Shown here: in pieces, positions 17,495 through 25,675 of the stretch | Layout: the number at the start of each line of letters is the position of its first letter | Numbering within the stretch: the first letter of the stretch is position 1 | NCBI GenBank assembly: GCA_013297745.1 | Contig: JAAFIM010000002.1 | Location: forward strand, 1 to 64,000 | Source: Chitinophagales bacterium | GTDB lineage: Bacteria; Bacteroidota; Bacteroidia; Chitinophagales; Saprospiraceae | Length of the DNA: 64,000 bases | Direction of reading: 5' to 3' | The notes under the pieces: generated by a model | Seen by the model: only the letters and a program-made list of their open reading frames with translations | What the model was told of the DNA's origin: nothing | The model's database searches: none | Position numbers and translations under genes: made by a program

Positions 17495-17878
17495 ATGAGA
17501 AAAACGGATTTGATAAACAACATCTACAAATCTATTATGTCGTCTCCTGCCTACAAACCAAGAGAGGATGATAAGCCTATCGAAAAAAGTGATGTACTTT
17601 TTGTAATATCCCATTTTTTCGAAGAAGTGAAAAAGAGCCTAATCGCGGGCGAAAATATCTACGTGCGTACATTTGGTAGCTTTATCTTAAAGAAACGCGC
17701 TCATAAAGTTGGACGCCACATTAAAGCTGGTAAAACGGTAGAAATACCCGCACATTATATACCAGCGTTTAAACCAGCCAAAGAATTGGCTGAAAAAGTA
17801 AAAGAATTGCCTGTTGCTGCCGAAAAAGCTAAGTCGGTCAAAAAAACCCGCAGCAAGACAAGCAAAACTATAAAATAA
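17495..17878 (+). CDS. HU/IHF-family DNA-binding protein
   Basis: 127 residues. The HU/IHF fold covers residues 1-95, with the conserved NIYVRTFGSF block before the DNA-gripping arm and KAGKTVEIPAHYIPAFKPAKEL after it. The last ~25 residues are a Lys/Ser/Thr-rich tail (AKSVKKTRSKTSK) that adds charge for nonspecific DNA binding. An insertion near residue 20 (PAYKPREDDKP) is common in Bacteroidota members. It probably bends DNA in the nucleoid. A strong hairpin terminator follows directly. Confidence 0.93.
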   Translation: MRKTDLINNIYKSIMSSPAYKPREDDKPIEKSDVLFVISHFFEEVKKSLIAGENIYVRTFGSFILKKRAHKVGRHIKAGKTVEIPAHYIPAFKPAKELAEKVKELPVAAEKAKSVKKTRSKTSKTIK

Positions 17879-17897
17879 ATACAAGACAATTGTTGGG

Positions 17898-17937
17898 AAA
17901 GCGCAAATTTTTGAAAACCAAAGTTTGCGCTTTTTTA
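17898..17937 (+). terminator. Terminator after the HU-like gene
   Basis: Perfect 10-bp stem AAAGCGCAAA / TTTGCGCTTT with a 15-base loop and a T-run. Confidence 0.85.
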
Positions 17938-18060
17938 TAAAAAATAGAGACCAATAAATAATAATAATCAAAGATATACCACAAACCTATTTCAAAAGTA
18001 TATAAATCAAACAAATTCGCCGCTGGCGATACGTTTTTATATTAAATTATCTATTCGTCC

Positions 18061-18930
18061 ATGCAACTCAACAAATTTCAGTACCTACTTATAGGGGCAG
18101 CCTTTTTGCTGCTAGCTGCGCTCTATTTTTTTCCTACGCGCGTCCCAAAAACTAAGAAAGGGCAAGAAACCAGCTCTCAAGATACTATCGCCCTCAATGG
18201 CGAGGCTATTTTGTTGGAAGCGCGTAAATCATTGGACAGCAATCAATTGAAACAACTTTCGGCTTTAGAAGCCCGCAAAGCACAAGCCACCAACATAAAA
18301 GAAGAAATGGAAACTTATAAAGAGTTTTCGAAAGTGTGGAATGGCTGGAATAATTTTGCTGCTGGCGGATTTTATGCGCAGAAAGTAGCCGAACTATTGC
18401 CTTCGGGAGAAGCTTGGTCTATAGCTGGTACTACTTACGGTATTGCTTTCCAAAAAGACCAAAATCCAGCGGTCAAGAAATTTGCAGCCCAAACGTCTAT
18501 CAAATGTTTTGAAGAAGCAGCCAAAATTGAACCCGACAGCGTGCGCCATCGCATCAATGAAGCGGTTATGTATATAGATTTGTCAGAAGTGGATAGAAGC
18601 ATCCCGCCTATGATGGGAGCGCAAAAATTATTGGCATTAGATAAAGATTTTCCCCAAAATATAGAAATCAACTTTGCCTTAGCAAGGTTATCTATGCAGC
18701 GTTCTGGGGACTTCAACAAAGCCAGCAAACGCTTAGAAACCATACTTAGTTTTCCCAATCTAAGCAAAACAGATAAATTAGATACTCATTATTTATTGAC
18801 AGAATGTTATAAACAGCTCAACCAAAAGGATAAAGTATTAATCCATTTTGATGAAGCTATAGCTGTGGCTGATGACAAAGGTGTGCGCTCCCAACTACAA
18901 AGAGCCAAAGCCGCTTACGAGCAAAAATAA
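18061..18930 (+). CDS. TPR protein with N-terminal membrane anchor
   Basis: 289 residues. One hydrophobic segment (residues 8-25, YLLIGAAFLLLAALYFF) anchors it, probably with the rest in the periplasm. From about residue 95 the chain consists of tetratricopeptide-like helical hairpins (AWSIAGTTYGIAFQKDQNPA, IKCFEEAAKIEPDSVRHRIN, FALARLSMQRSGDFNKASK, LLTECYKQLNQKDKVLIHFD). TPR arrays mediate protein contacts; the partner is unknown. It lies between the HU-like gene and the RNase E/G gene, a neighbourhood I recall as conserved in Bacteroidota. Confidence 0.88.
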   Translation: MQLNKFQYLLIGAAFLLLAALYFFPTRVPKTKKGQETSSQDTIALNGEAILLEARKSLDSNQLKQLSALEARKAQATNIKEEMETYKEFSKVWNGWNNFAAGGFYAQKVAELLPSGEAWSIAGTTYGIAFQKDQNPAVKKFAAQTSIKCFEEAAKIEPDSVRHRINEAVMYIDLSEVDRSIPPMMGAQKLLALDKDFPQNIEINFALARLSMQRSGDFNKASKRLETILSFPNLSKTDKLDTHYLLTECYKQLNQKDKVLIHFDEAIAVADDKGVRSQLQRAKAAYEQK

Positions 18931-18993
18931 GTTTAACTTTTTGAATATTTTTTTTCACATATTTTTTTCACCCTTTAATTTTACAATTCCAAT

Positions 18994-19089
18994 ATGCCTT
19001 GCGGAAAAAAACGTAAAAAACATAAAATTGCGACCCACAAACGCAAAAAGCGTCTACGCAAAAATCGCCACAAAAAGAAAAATCGTTAA
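18994..19089 (+). CDS. 31-residue COX24/AURKAIP1-type small ribosomal protein
   Basis: A tiny ORF starting ATG CCT TGC GGA and ending in TAA. The product begins MPCGKKRKKHKIATHKRKK, is almost entirely Lys/Arg/His, and has 31 residues. It matches the Bacteroidota family named AURKAIP1/COX24 domain-containing, related to mitochondrial mS38 and actinobacterial bS22, small-subunit proteins that sit in rRNA near the decoding site. The CDS lies 63 bases after the TPR gene and upstream of the RNase E/G gene, the usual Bacteroidota order. Its extreme basic composition agrees with an rRNA-binding role. Easy to miss because of its length. Confidence 0.93.
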   Translation: MPCGKKRKKHKIATHKRKKRLRKNRHKKKNR

Positions 19090-19113
19090 TCTGGCCTTTT
19101 TGTACCAATCAAT

Positions 19114-19150
19114 GGATAGGGCAAGTGCTTTAAAAGGCTTGCCCCTATCC
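19114..19150. promoter_or_regulatory. Strong hairpin in the RNase E/G leader
   Basis: GGATAGGGCAAG (19114-19125) pairs with CTTGCCCCTATCC (19138-19150), leaving one bulged base and a 12-base loop. It lies between the COX24-type gene and the TTG start of the RNase gene. The downstream sequence (tattttatcaa) is a poor T-run, so it could be a weak terminator, an mRNA stabiliser or an autoregulatory element like the RNase E leader hairpin of enterobacteria. Function is inferred. Confidence 0.55.
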
Positions 19151-19187
19151 TATTTTATCAACCACCAAATGAAGAAGAATTTGAATT

Positions 19188-20744
19188 TTGGAAAAAGAAC
19201 TCATTATTCATTCGACCGAGAAGGAGATACATATAGCGCTGCTTGAAAATAAAAAATTGGTGGAAATTCATCAAGAAGAAATAAAAAGCAACCTAAACGT
19301 GGGCGATATTTTTTTGGGGCGTATTTCCAAAATTTTACCAGGGCTAAATGCTGCCTTTGTAGATATTGGCTTGCCAGAAAAAGATTCGTTCTTGCATTAT
19401 ACGGATTTAGGTCCCCAATTGCGTTCAACGCTCAAATTTACCCAAGGAGCAATGACAGGGGGCATTCCTTCCCATTTACTCAAAGATTTTAAAATAGAGG
19501 CTGAAATTTCCAAAAAAGGAAAAATGGGAGAAGTCCTTATCAAAGGACAATATGTGCTGGTACAAGTACTCAAAGAACCCATTTCTACCAAAGGTCCTCG
19601 TTTATGTTGTGACATCACCTTACCAGGGCGTTATTTGGTACTCAATCCTTTTGGCTCTGGAATTTCTGTTTCCAAAAAAATAGAAAGCGAAGAAGAACGC
19701 AATCGGCTAAAAAATCTAATAGATAGTATACGCCCTCACAACTTTACCTTTATCGTACGAACAGCAGCAGAAGGCGCAAGCCTTACCGAACTACACGAAG
19801 ATATAAATCAATTATTGGCTAAATGGAAAGAAATCCACGCCCAACTGCTCAACGTAAAAGCTCCTATGAAATGCCTCAGCGAATTGAATAAAACCAAAAC
19901 GTTGCTGCGGGATTTTTGGAACGAAACTTTTACGGGAATTGTCGTTGATGATAAAGATGTATATAATGAAGTAGTGGGCGAAATGCAAAAAATAGCCCCA
20001 GAACAAACCAATATAGTTAAATACTACAACCCAAGCAGCCGCCCTATTTTTGACCAATACAGCGTCACCCGCCAAATAAAAGCCTCTTTTGGCAAAACCG
20101 CCACTATGCCAAGCGGTGCTTATATTGTGCTCGAACATACAGAAGCTATGCATGTAATAGATGTCAATAGCGGACACAAAATGAGTAATACAGACCAAGA
20201 ACAAAATGCGCTAAGGGTCAATACAGAAGCAGCCGAAGAAACAGCCCGACAACTACGGTTGCGAGATATAGGGGGAATTATCATCATTGATTTTATTGAT
20301 ATGAAAAACCCCGACAATCGGCTTAAATTGTACCAAGATATGAAAACATTTATGGAAAATGACAAAGCCAAACATACGATTTTGCCCCTTTCCAAATTCG
20401 GACTTATGCAAATCACCCGCGAGCGCGTACGCCCACAGGTTACCATTGCTACCGCCGAAACCTGCCCTACTTGCAACGGTACAGGCAAAATAAATGCTAC
20501 CATTTTGGTAACTGATGACATCAACCGCGATTTGGATTTTATTATGCGCTCTCAACGCCCTAGTCGATTGACCTTAGTAGTACACCCTTTTTTGTATGCT
20601 TATCTACGCAAAGGCTTTTTTTGGCAACAAATTAGCTGGTGGCGCGAACATCGCCGTTGGGTAAGGATTAAAGCTGATAGCAATTACCCTCTAGTAGAAT
20701 ACAAATTTTTTGATGAAAATAACGAAGAAATTCGCTTGAATTAA
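19188..20744 (+). CDS. rng: Ribonuclease E/G family endoribonuclease
   Basis: 518 residues starting at TTG (MEKELIIHSTEKEIHIALLE); no in-frame ATG precedes the S1-like domain, and the nearby ATG at 19169 is in another frame. It cuts single-stranded A/U-rich RNA in rRNA maturation and mRNA decay. Residues 38-125 form the S1 domain (VGDIFLGRISKILPGLNAAFVDIG). The catalytic DNase I-like region contains HVIDVNSGHK and IIIIDFIDMKN with the metal-binding Asp residues. The Zn-link motif CPTCNGTG joins subunits. Length and lack of a long C-terminal scaffold fit RNase G. A bidirectional terminator follows. Confidence 0.96.
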   Translation: MEKELIIHSTEKEIHIALLENKKLVEIHQEEIKSNLNVGDIFLGRISKILPGLNAAFVDIGLPEKDSFLHYTDLGPQLRSTLKFTQGAMTGGIPSHLLKDFKIEAEISKKGKMGEVLIKGQYVLVQVLKEPISTKGPRLCCDITLPGRYLVLNPFGSGISVSKKIESEEERNRLKNLIDSIRPHNFTFIVRTAAEGASLTELHEDINQLLAKWKEIHAQLLNVKAPMKCLSELNKTKTLLRDFWNETFTGIVVDDKDVYNEVVGEMQKIAPEQTNIVKYYNPSSRPIFDQYSVTRQIKASFGKTATMPSGAYIVLEHTEAMHVIDVNSGHKMSNTDQEQNALRVNTEAAEETARQLRLRDIGGIIIIDFIDMKNPDNRLKLYQDMKTFMENDKAKHTILPLSKFGLMQITRERVRPQVTIATAETCPTCNGTGKINATILVTDDINRDLDFIMRSQRPSRLTLVVHPFLYAYLRKGFFWQQISWWREHRRWVRIKADSNYPLVEYKFFDENNEEIRLN

Positions 20745-20751
20745 TCTTCAT

Positions 20752-20792
20752 AAAAAAGCCCCCACAAGAATTAACTTGTGAGGGCTTTTTTT
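20752..20792. terminator. Bidirectional terminator (CACAAG family, copy 1)
   Basis: AAAAAGCCCCCACAAG, loop AATTAA, CTTGTGAGGGCTTTTT. The A-run and T-run let it act on both strands, between rng (+) and the XRE gene (-). The same sequence recurs at 22131-22168. Confidence 0.85.
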
Positions 20793-21194
20793 TTATTCAT
20801 TTTTTGGCAATTTGTGAATAAGGTCTTTTATTTGGATGCGCAAAAACGAAATTTCTTCTTGCTGTTTTTTTATTAACTCATCTTTACTTTGCAAAAGTGA
20901 ATCAATCATTTTGCTATTTTTTGAGTTATTAATAATTTTTTTGGCTACATCCCTTGTATTACCAAAAATGGGGGTAGAATTTATGAAAAGCTTGTTTGTA
21001 TCAAACTCCCTAATAGTTTCCACCGAAATACCCAATATTTTTGCTATTTGCTCAAGCCTATCTTCATCCATTTTAGTTTTATTTCGCTCTAAATTAGAAT
21101 AAACTTGCGGTAAAATATTTAATTTTTCAGCCATTTCTTTTTGTTCTAATCCTTTTATCTCCCGAATTTTTCTTATTTTATCCCCTATTTTCAT
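20793..21194 (-). CDS. XRE-family helix-turn-helix regulator
   Basis: 133 residues. Residues 1-60 are a Cro/CI-type HTH (MKIGDKIRKIREIKGLEQKEMAEKLNILPQVYSNLERNKTKM in three helices with recognition helix PQVYSNLER). The C-terminal part is a Lys/Glu-rich coiled coil (ELIKKQQEEISFLRIQIKDL) probably for dimerisation. It is divergent from an SH3-domain gene, and their -7 elements face each other within 22 bases, so binding there could control both. No target is known. Confidence 0.9.
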   Translation of the reverse strand: MKIGDKIRKIREIKGLEQKEMAEKLNILPQVYSNLERNKTKMDEDRLEQIAKILGISVETIREFDTNKLFINSTPIFGNTRDVAKKIINNSKNSKMIDSLLQSKDELIKKQQEEISFLRIQIKDLIHKLPKNE

Positions 21195-21256
21195 ATTTTT
21201 TATTTTGTTTATTTATTCATACAAAAATTTGCCGCCCTCAAACAATAAAAACACGG

Positions 21257-21287
21257 TTTGAGTAAATTTTATTTTGAAGTAATTTTG
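21257..21287 (+). promoter_or_regulatory. Promoter of the SH3-domain gene
   Basis: TTTG at 21257-21260, 19 bases, TAATTTTG at 21280-21287. Close to the ideal Bacteroidota arrangement. Confidence 0.75.
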
Positions 21288-21293
21288 CAGCCG

Positions 21294-21301
21294 CAAAGAT
21301 A
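21294..21301 (-). promoter_or_regulatory. -7 element of the XRE gene
   Basis: Minus strand TATCTTTG, 6 bases from the plus-strand -7 box. The two form an inverted TTTGC...GCAAA arrangement, so the divergent promoters overlap and probably compete. Confidence 0.55.
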
Positions 21302-21352
21302 CAACAATACCCTGTATCTAAAAAATTAAATTTCCACAAAATAGCTAAATTT

Positions 21353-21862
21353 ATGAATTATATTAAATTTATAGTAGTTTTTTTAACTTTCATTTGTAAC
21401 CTGAACGGCCAAAATACTATTTTTGAGTCTAACTATTCAGGAGTAAGGGTAAGAAGTTTGCCTAATTTGGATAGTGAGGTTTTGTATAATTTGAGAAAAG
21501 GCAAAGATGTTATTTTATTGAATGAAAAATCTAGTAATACATCTATTGTTACACTTGGCGGGGTAGAACAAACTGGTTATTGGCAAAAAGTACAAGTTGA
21601 AAATACTGATATTATTGGGTGGGTTCACGAAGCGGCTTTAGTTCCAAAAGCTAATAATTCAACTTCATATAAAAATACCAATAGACCAGAAAAAACAACT
21701 ACACTAAAAACAAAATCAGAACCTTCCCAAAAAGAAGAAAAAAAACTTACTTTAACTGATTATGTTGGGTTAGGGATAGTAATTGTAATTATACTTTGGT
21801 ACTTAAATAATCGGGGTGGTGGTGATGAAGAGTACATTGGCGTTTTTAAGAGAAGACGCTAA
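21353..21862 (+). CDS. Membrane-anchored SH3-domain protein
   Basis: 169 residues. A signal sequence (IKFIVVFLTFICNLNGQ) precedes a bacterial SH3 domain at residues ~25-85 (SGVRVRSLPNLDSEVLYNLRKG, then YWQKVQVENTDIIGWVHEAAL). A Ser/Thr/Lys-rich linker and a membrane helix near residues 135-152 (YVGLGIVIVIILWYLNN) follow, and the end is basic (FKRRR). The SH3 would face the periplasm, where such domains bind peptidoglycan or peptides. It is the first gene of a two-gene unit with a DUF4177-like protein. Confidence 0.85.
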   Translation: MNYIKFIVVFLTFICNLNGQNTIFESNYSGVRVRSLPNLDSEVLYNLRKGKDVILLNEKSSNTSIVTLGGVEQTGYWQKVQVENTDIIGWVHEAALVPKANNSTSYKNTNRPEKTTTLKTKSEPSQKEEKKLTLTDYVGLGIVIVIILWYLNNRGGGDEEYIGVFKRRR

Positions 21863-21894
21863 CTCAATCAAATAATTTTTTAAACTACAATAAT

Positions 21895-22131
21895 ATGCCA
21901 CAATACAAATGCGTGCCAGCAGAAAAAGAAATAATCATTAACTCTAAAAAAGGCTATAATGATGCGGTTCATTCCTTTGCCGATTTAATCAACAAAGAAG
22001 CCATACAAGGTTGGAGTTTTTATTCTATGGAGAGTATAGCAGTAACACAACAAGCAGGCTGTTTAGGTGCTTTACTTGGTCAAAAAAATACAACAATTTA
22101 CTTCAATATGTTGATTTTTGTTAAAGATTAA
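21895..22131 (+). CDS. Small DUF4177-like protein
   Basis: 78 residues. The pattern is a strand (QYKCVPAEKEIII), a helix (YNDAVHSFADLINKEAIQGWSFYSMESIAV) and a closing strand (TTIYFNMLIFVKD), with the Gly-Trp of QGWSF, as in DUF4177-type proteins. Between the Q-Q-A-G-C-L-G-A and the last strand lies a small loop that is often variable. Function unknown. It ends at the second copy of the CACAAG terminator. Confidence 0.75.
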   Translation: MPQYKCVPAEKEIIINSKKGYNDAVHSFADLINKEAIQGWSFYSMESIAVTQQAGCLGALLGQKNTTIYFNMLIFVKD

Positions 22132-22168
22132 AAAAGCCCCCACAAGAATTAACTTGTGAGGGCTTTTT
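22131..22168. terminator. Bidirectional terminator (CACAAG family, copy 2)
   Basis: Identical over the whole stem-loop to the copy at 20752-20792. It separates the DUF4177-like gene (+) from the type IX-secreted protein gene (-). Confidence 0.85.
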
Positions 22169-22194
22169 TTATCGCTATGATTTTATAAAATTTA

Positions 22195-24258
22195 TTATTG
22201 TACTTTTACAAAAGGAACGCGCGCGGTTTGGTTTTGGTTGCGAATTTCTACGAAATAAGTTCCAGCCGCCAAATTGGTTTGTAACTCTACCCTGTGCGTA
22301 CCCGCATTTAATGGATTAAGTACTTGATTGTGTTGTACTTGTCCCAAACTGTTGATAACGCGAATTTGAGTTTCTGGGCTATTTTCTGCCAATTCAAACT
22401 CCAAATAGGCTTGATTTTGAACAGGATTTGGTACTACTTTTGCCGCAAAGTTATAATTTACATTATTTTGCACGCTGGTTGGATTGACGTTGAAAGTAGC
22501 CGCGCTGGTCGTAACGGGGATAACTATATTAGAACTGTTGATAATTTTATCGCTAACAAAACCTAAAACAGGGCTAGTATTGCCCGCGTTATTGGATAAA
22601 ATGAATGAAATTTCACCCACTTTACCAAAACCGTTCATACCCATTTGATTATGGCGAACTTGAGCAATATCAATTTGATTGGAAGCAGCTAATTCTTTAG
22701 ACAAAGTCCAAACATCAGCGTTTGTACCCAAGAACGAGTTGGTTGGGGTAAATTGCAAACTACCCGCGCGGAAGATATTACCAACATCTATTTTGAAAAA
22801 GTAGCCGTAAGCATCTGTAAACGCGGTGGTATTATTGCCCAAAACCACATCAATTTTTACCAAATCGCCCACATTATAAGTGGCTTGTTGGGGTACAAGC
22901 TGTACATCAGCGCCTGAATTTACGGTAGAATTGGCAGTACGCAAGTGAGTAAGCGAATAATTTTGAATTATCGCCAAACTATCACCCCCATCAACTTGCC
23001 CATCGCCGTTGCAATCTGCGTGTTTGGCTTCAGCCATACCAACATTTGAACCCCAATCTATAGCAGGTTGAGCAACCCAATTGATAGAAGCATTGGCGCG
23101 TATATTTCCCCAAAGTCCGTTGGCTAAACCCAATTGCAACCAATCATCGCCATCTACGATTAAGTTATCATCCGCATCGCCAGCCCACACTGGCGAACAA
23201 ATATAAAAATCATAATAAATATCTATGATAGAGTCACAACCGCTGGGATTAACTATTGTATCTGTATAATAACCAGACGTGTATTGCCAAGCTCCACCCA
23301 CAAAAATAGAATCGCCAACGCATAATTCTATATCTCTATATCCTGAAAACTGATTAATATTTAATGTAGTACCAAAAATAGTATCACAACCTGCTGAATT
23401 GGTGACTGTATCATAATAAACACCTTGAGCATAACGCCATTGTCCATAAATAAAAGCAGAATCTCCTGTGCATATTGAATTAGCAATATTCACTCTAATA
23501 GCTGATGTGGTCGGAACATTTATAGAGTTATTGGCAAAAGTCGCGCCTGTAGCATCTGTAACCGTAAAACTATAGAATCCAGCCGACAAGCCACTAATTC
23601 CACTAGTTGTCGCCCCATTTGACCACACATAAGTATAGGGGGCAGTGCCATTAGTTACGTTTGTGCTGATACTTCCATTTATCGCGTTGGAACAAGTGCC
23701 AGTGATAACAGGCGCACCTACATAAGGATTAACCATTGTAGCTGTGCTATTGCCGCCCAATACGATTTGAGTATTGCCTGTCGTGGGTGAATTGGAAAAA
23801 TTGGTAACCAATAACAAATAAAAATCGCCCGCATTACCATTATTAACATTCACCAATTCATTGGCTGCTGTAGAATAGCTACAATCTACTACAGAAGCAC
23901 CAGAGCCACCATTACCCAAATTGCCGCAACCCGCCAAAGCAGCGTTGGCCGACGCAAACGGACCGTATAAAATAAAATCTACATCCACATTAGCTGTATT
24001 ACTCAATAGGAGCTCCAAAGAGCCAGCGGTATTCAGTTGAAAATAAAACCAAAGCGGATTAGGTTGAGAACCTAAACAGTTATAATTATTGCCTGCTGGC
24101 GCACTTGGCTGATTGACAGGCAGCGGATAGCTGGGATTGATAGCTCCTATCATTAAAGCATTTTGGCAGGTAGCATTGGTAGCTTGAGCTTTGAGTTGAG
24201 AATTAAAACCCAAACAACAAGCCAATAGCAGAATAGAAGCAAGTAATAAATTTCGCAT
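22195..24258 (-). CDS. Type IX-secreted protein with dockerin-like segment
   Basis: 687 residues from the ATG at 24258, which starts a signal peptide (MRNLLLASILLLACC...LKAQ). An N-terminal lectin/PPC-like region (FYFQLNTAGSLELLLSNT, VDFILYGPF) precedes an SprB-type repeat (GTCSNAINGSISTNVTNG, YVWSNGATTSGISGLSAG), and two copies of a GDSxF...WxY repeat. A dockerin-like segment follows with calcium-loop Asp/Asn clusters (DADDNLIVDGDDW, HADCNGDGQVDGGDSL). The C-terminal ~85 residues (VVPNPVQNQAYLEFEL to the end) are a type A sorting domain that sends the protein through the type IX system to the cell surface. Probably a surface adhesin-like protein. Confidence 0.93.
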   Translation of the reverse strand: MRNLLLASILLLACCLGFNSQLKAQATNATCQNALMIGAINPSYPLPVNQPSAPAGNNYNCLGSQPNPLWFYFQLNTAGSLELLLSNTANVDVDFILYGPFASANAALAGCGNLGNGGSGASVVDCSYSTAANELVNVNNGNAGDFYLLLVTNFSNSPTTGNTQIVLGGNSTATMVNPYVGAPVITGTCSNAINGSISTNVTNGTAPYTYVWSNGATTSGISGLSAGFYSFTVTDATGATFANNSINVPTTSAIRVNIANSICTGDSAFIYGQWRYAQGVYYDTVTNSAGCDTIFGTTLNINQFSGYRDIELCVGDSIFVGGAWQYTSGYYTDTIVNPSGCDSIIDIYYDFYICSPVWAGDADDNLIVDGDDWLQLGLANGLWGNIRANASINWVAQPAIDWGSNVGMAEAKHADCNGDGQVDGGDSLAIIQNYSLTHLRTANSTVNSGADVQLVPQQATYNVGDLVKIDVVLGNNTTAFTDAYGYFFKIDVGNIFRAGSLQFTPTNSFLGTNADVWTLSKELAASNQIDIAQVRHNQMGMNGFGKVGEISFILSNNAGNTSPVLGFVSDKIINSSNIVIPVTTSAATFNVNPTSVQNNVNYNFAAKVVPNPVQNQAYLEFELAENSPETQIRVINSLGQVQHNQVLNPLNAGTHRVELQTNLAAGTYFVEIRNQNQTARVPFVKVQ

Positions 24259-24441
24259 CGTGAAATGATTTAATTTTAAAAAAATTGTGTTTATGGTATT
24301 AAAACGGATAAAAAAACCAAATGCTGCCTTTAGCAACAGATATTTATTTAATAAATTTGATAAAAAACAAAAAAGCCTTATCCCATAAAAACGAGAAAAG
24401 GCTTAATATATTTTAGGTACAACCTATAACTTTTTTTATAG

Positions 24442-25434
24442 TTAAATACTTTGAGTAGCGGGTTGAGATTGCAAAAACTGCTTAAGTCTATTGATATGCA
24501 CAGCCGAGCCGATAAAAATAGGCGTGCGTTCGTGTAATTTGCCCGCTTTGAGCTGCAAAATATCCGTATAACCATCAGTAGCCGCACCGCCCGCTTTTTT
24601 GATAATAAAAGCCAACGGATTACATTCATACAACAAGCGCAACTTACCATTAGGATAAGGGCGAGTGGCTGGATACATAAAAACTCCCCCTTTCAATAGC
24701 GTGCGATGCACATCAGCCACCATAGAACCAATATATCTAAACTCCATATCTTGCGCCACACAATCGTCTATATATTGTTGTACTTTTACATCAAATTCGC
24801 CATATTTCGCATAATTGACTGAATAAGTACGCCCTTTGGGGATTTGCATATTGGGGTGAGAGAGGCAAAATTCGCAAATAGAATTATCCAAAGTAAAGCC
24901 ATTGACAGTACCATTTTTGGTAGCATAAACCAACATAGTGGAAGTTCCATATAATGCATAACCAGCAGCCACTTGTTTGTAACCCTGTTGCAAAAAATCG
25001 CGCTCTTGGCACTCTTGCCCCAACTCTGTATCCCGTTGATAGATAGCAAAAATAGTCCCTATTGAGACATTGACATCTATATTGGAAGAACCGTCCAACG
25101 GGTCAAAAAGCACCACATACTTTGCGTTATTACTATCGCTAATTTCTACAAAATTGGTATTTTCTTCAGAGGCTATAGCACAACAATGCCCACTATTTTT
25201 GAGGTGCTCTTGCATACTCAAATCGGCTATAATATCCAACTTTTGCACCTCTTCGCCAGAAGCATTTTGGTTGCCAATTTTGCCTAATATGTCTACTAGA
25301 CCAGCTTTATTGATTTGGTGGCTGATAATTTTGGCTGCAGTAGCTATATCCAATATCAAACCCGATAATTCACCCGTTGCACCGTGTTCTTTTTGCTGTT
25401 GGGCTACAAATTTTTCTAAGGTAACAATTTTCAT
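24442..25434 (-). CDS. fbp: Fructose-1,6-bisphosphatase class I
   Basis: Hydrolyses fructose-1,6-bisphosphate in gluconeogenesis; cytoplasmic. 330 residues from the ATG at 25434 (MKIVTLEKFVAQQQKEHGAT). Metal-binding motifs are present: ASEEN and the signature DPLDGSSNIDVNVSIGTIF. The substrate-binding block YIGSMVADVHRTLLKGGVFMYP and the C-terminal ERTPIFIGS are also intact. The class I enzyme fits an aerobic heterotroph. A short non-coding stretch follows downstream on its 3' side before the type IX protein. Confidence 0.97.
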   Translation of the reverse strand: MKIVTLEKFVAQQQKEHGATGELSGLILDIATAAKIISHQINKAGLVDILGKIGNQNASGEEVQKLDIIADLSMQEHLKNSGHCCAIASEENTNFVEISDSNNAKYVVLFDPLDGSSNIDVNVSIGTIFAIYQRDTELGQECQERDFLQQGYKQVAAGYALYGTSTMLVYATKNGTVNGFTLDNSICEFCLSHPNMQIPKGRTYSVNYAKYGEFDVKVQQYIDDCVAQDMEFRYIGSMVADVHRTLLKGGVFMYPATRPYPNGKLRLLYECNPLAFIIKKAGGAATDGYTDILQLKAGKLHERTPIFIGSAVHINRLKQFLQSQPATQSI

Positions 25435-25537
25435 ATAAACAAGAAACAAAATTGATAAAATACTTACAAAACCGTTATAGTGTCATAACGAGAATAAAGA
25501 CGTAAAAGTATGGGAAAGGATTTAATATTTTAAAAAA

Positions 25538-25661
25538 TAATTTTGTTATTAATGCTATTCGCTGTTGATTTATTAGCTGTGCGAGGACAAAATCAAAACT
25601 TATATAAACCTTTCAGATAAAAAAGCCCTCGCAAGCATAACTTGTGAGGGCTTTTTTTTAT
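25538..25661 (+). ncRNA. Candidate small transcript: promoter box, 22-codon ORF, terminator
   Basis: TAATTTTG at 25538-25545 fits a -7 element. The stretch ends at a CACAAG-type terminator (25615-25661), giving a transcript of about 105 bases. Within it a 22-codon ORF (25552-25620) starts ATGCTATTCGCTGTT and its TAA touches the terminator stem. The sequence could be a small RNA, a small peptide gene or the remains of a lost gene. No -33 element is obvious. Confidence 0.35.
25615..25661. terminator. Terminator (CACAAG family, variant)
   Basis: AAAAAAGCCCTCGCAAG, loop CATAA, CTTGTGAGGGCTTTTTTTT. It differs from copies 1 and 2 in the left arm and loop. No convincing long gene precedes it on either strand. 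Confidence 0.8.
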
Positions 25662-25675
25662 CAAACAAATAAATA

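Noticed and set aside
19169-19246. ATG at 19169 as start of the RNase E/G gene
   Set aside because: It is in another frame and meets a stop after 25 codons; the S1-domain frame is reached only from the TTG at 19188.
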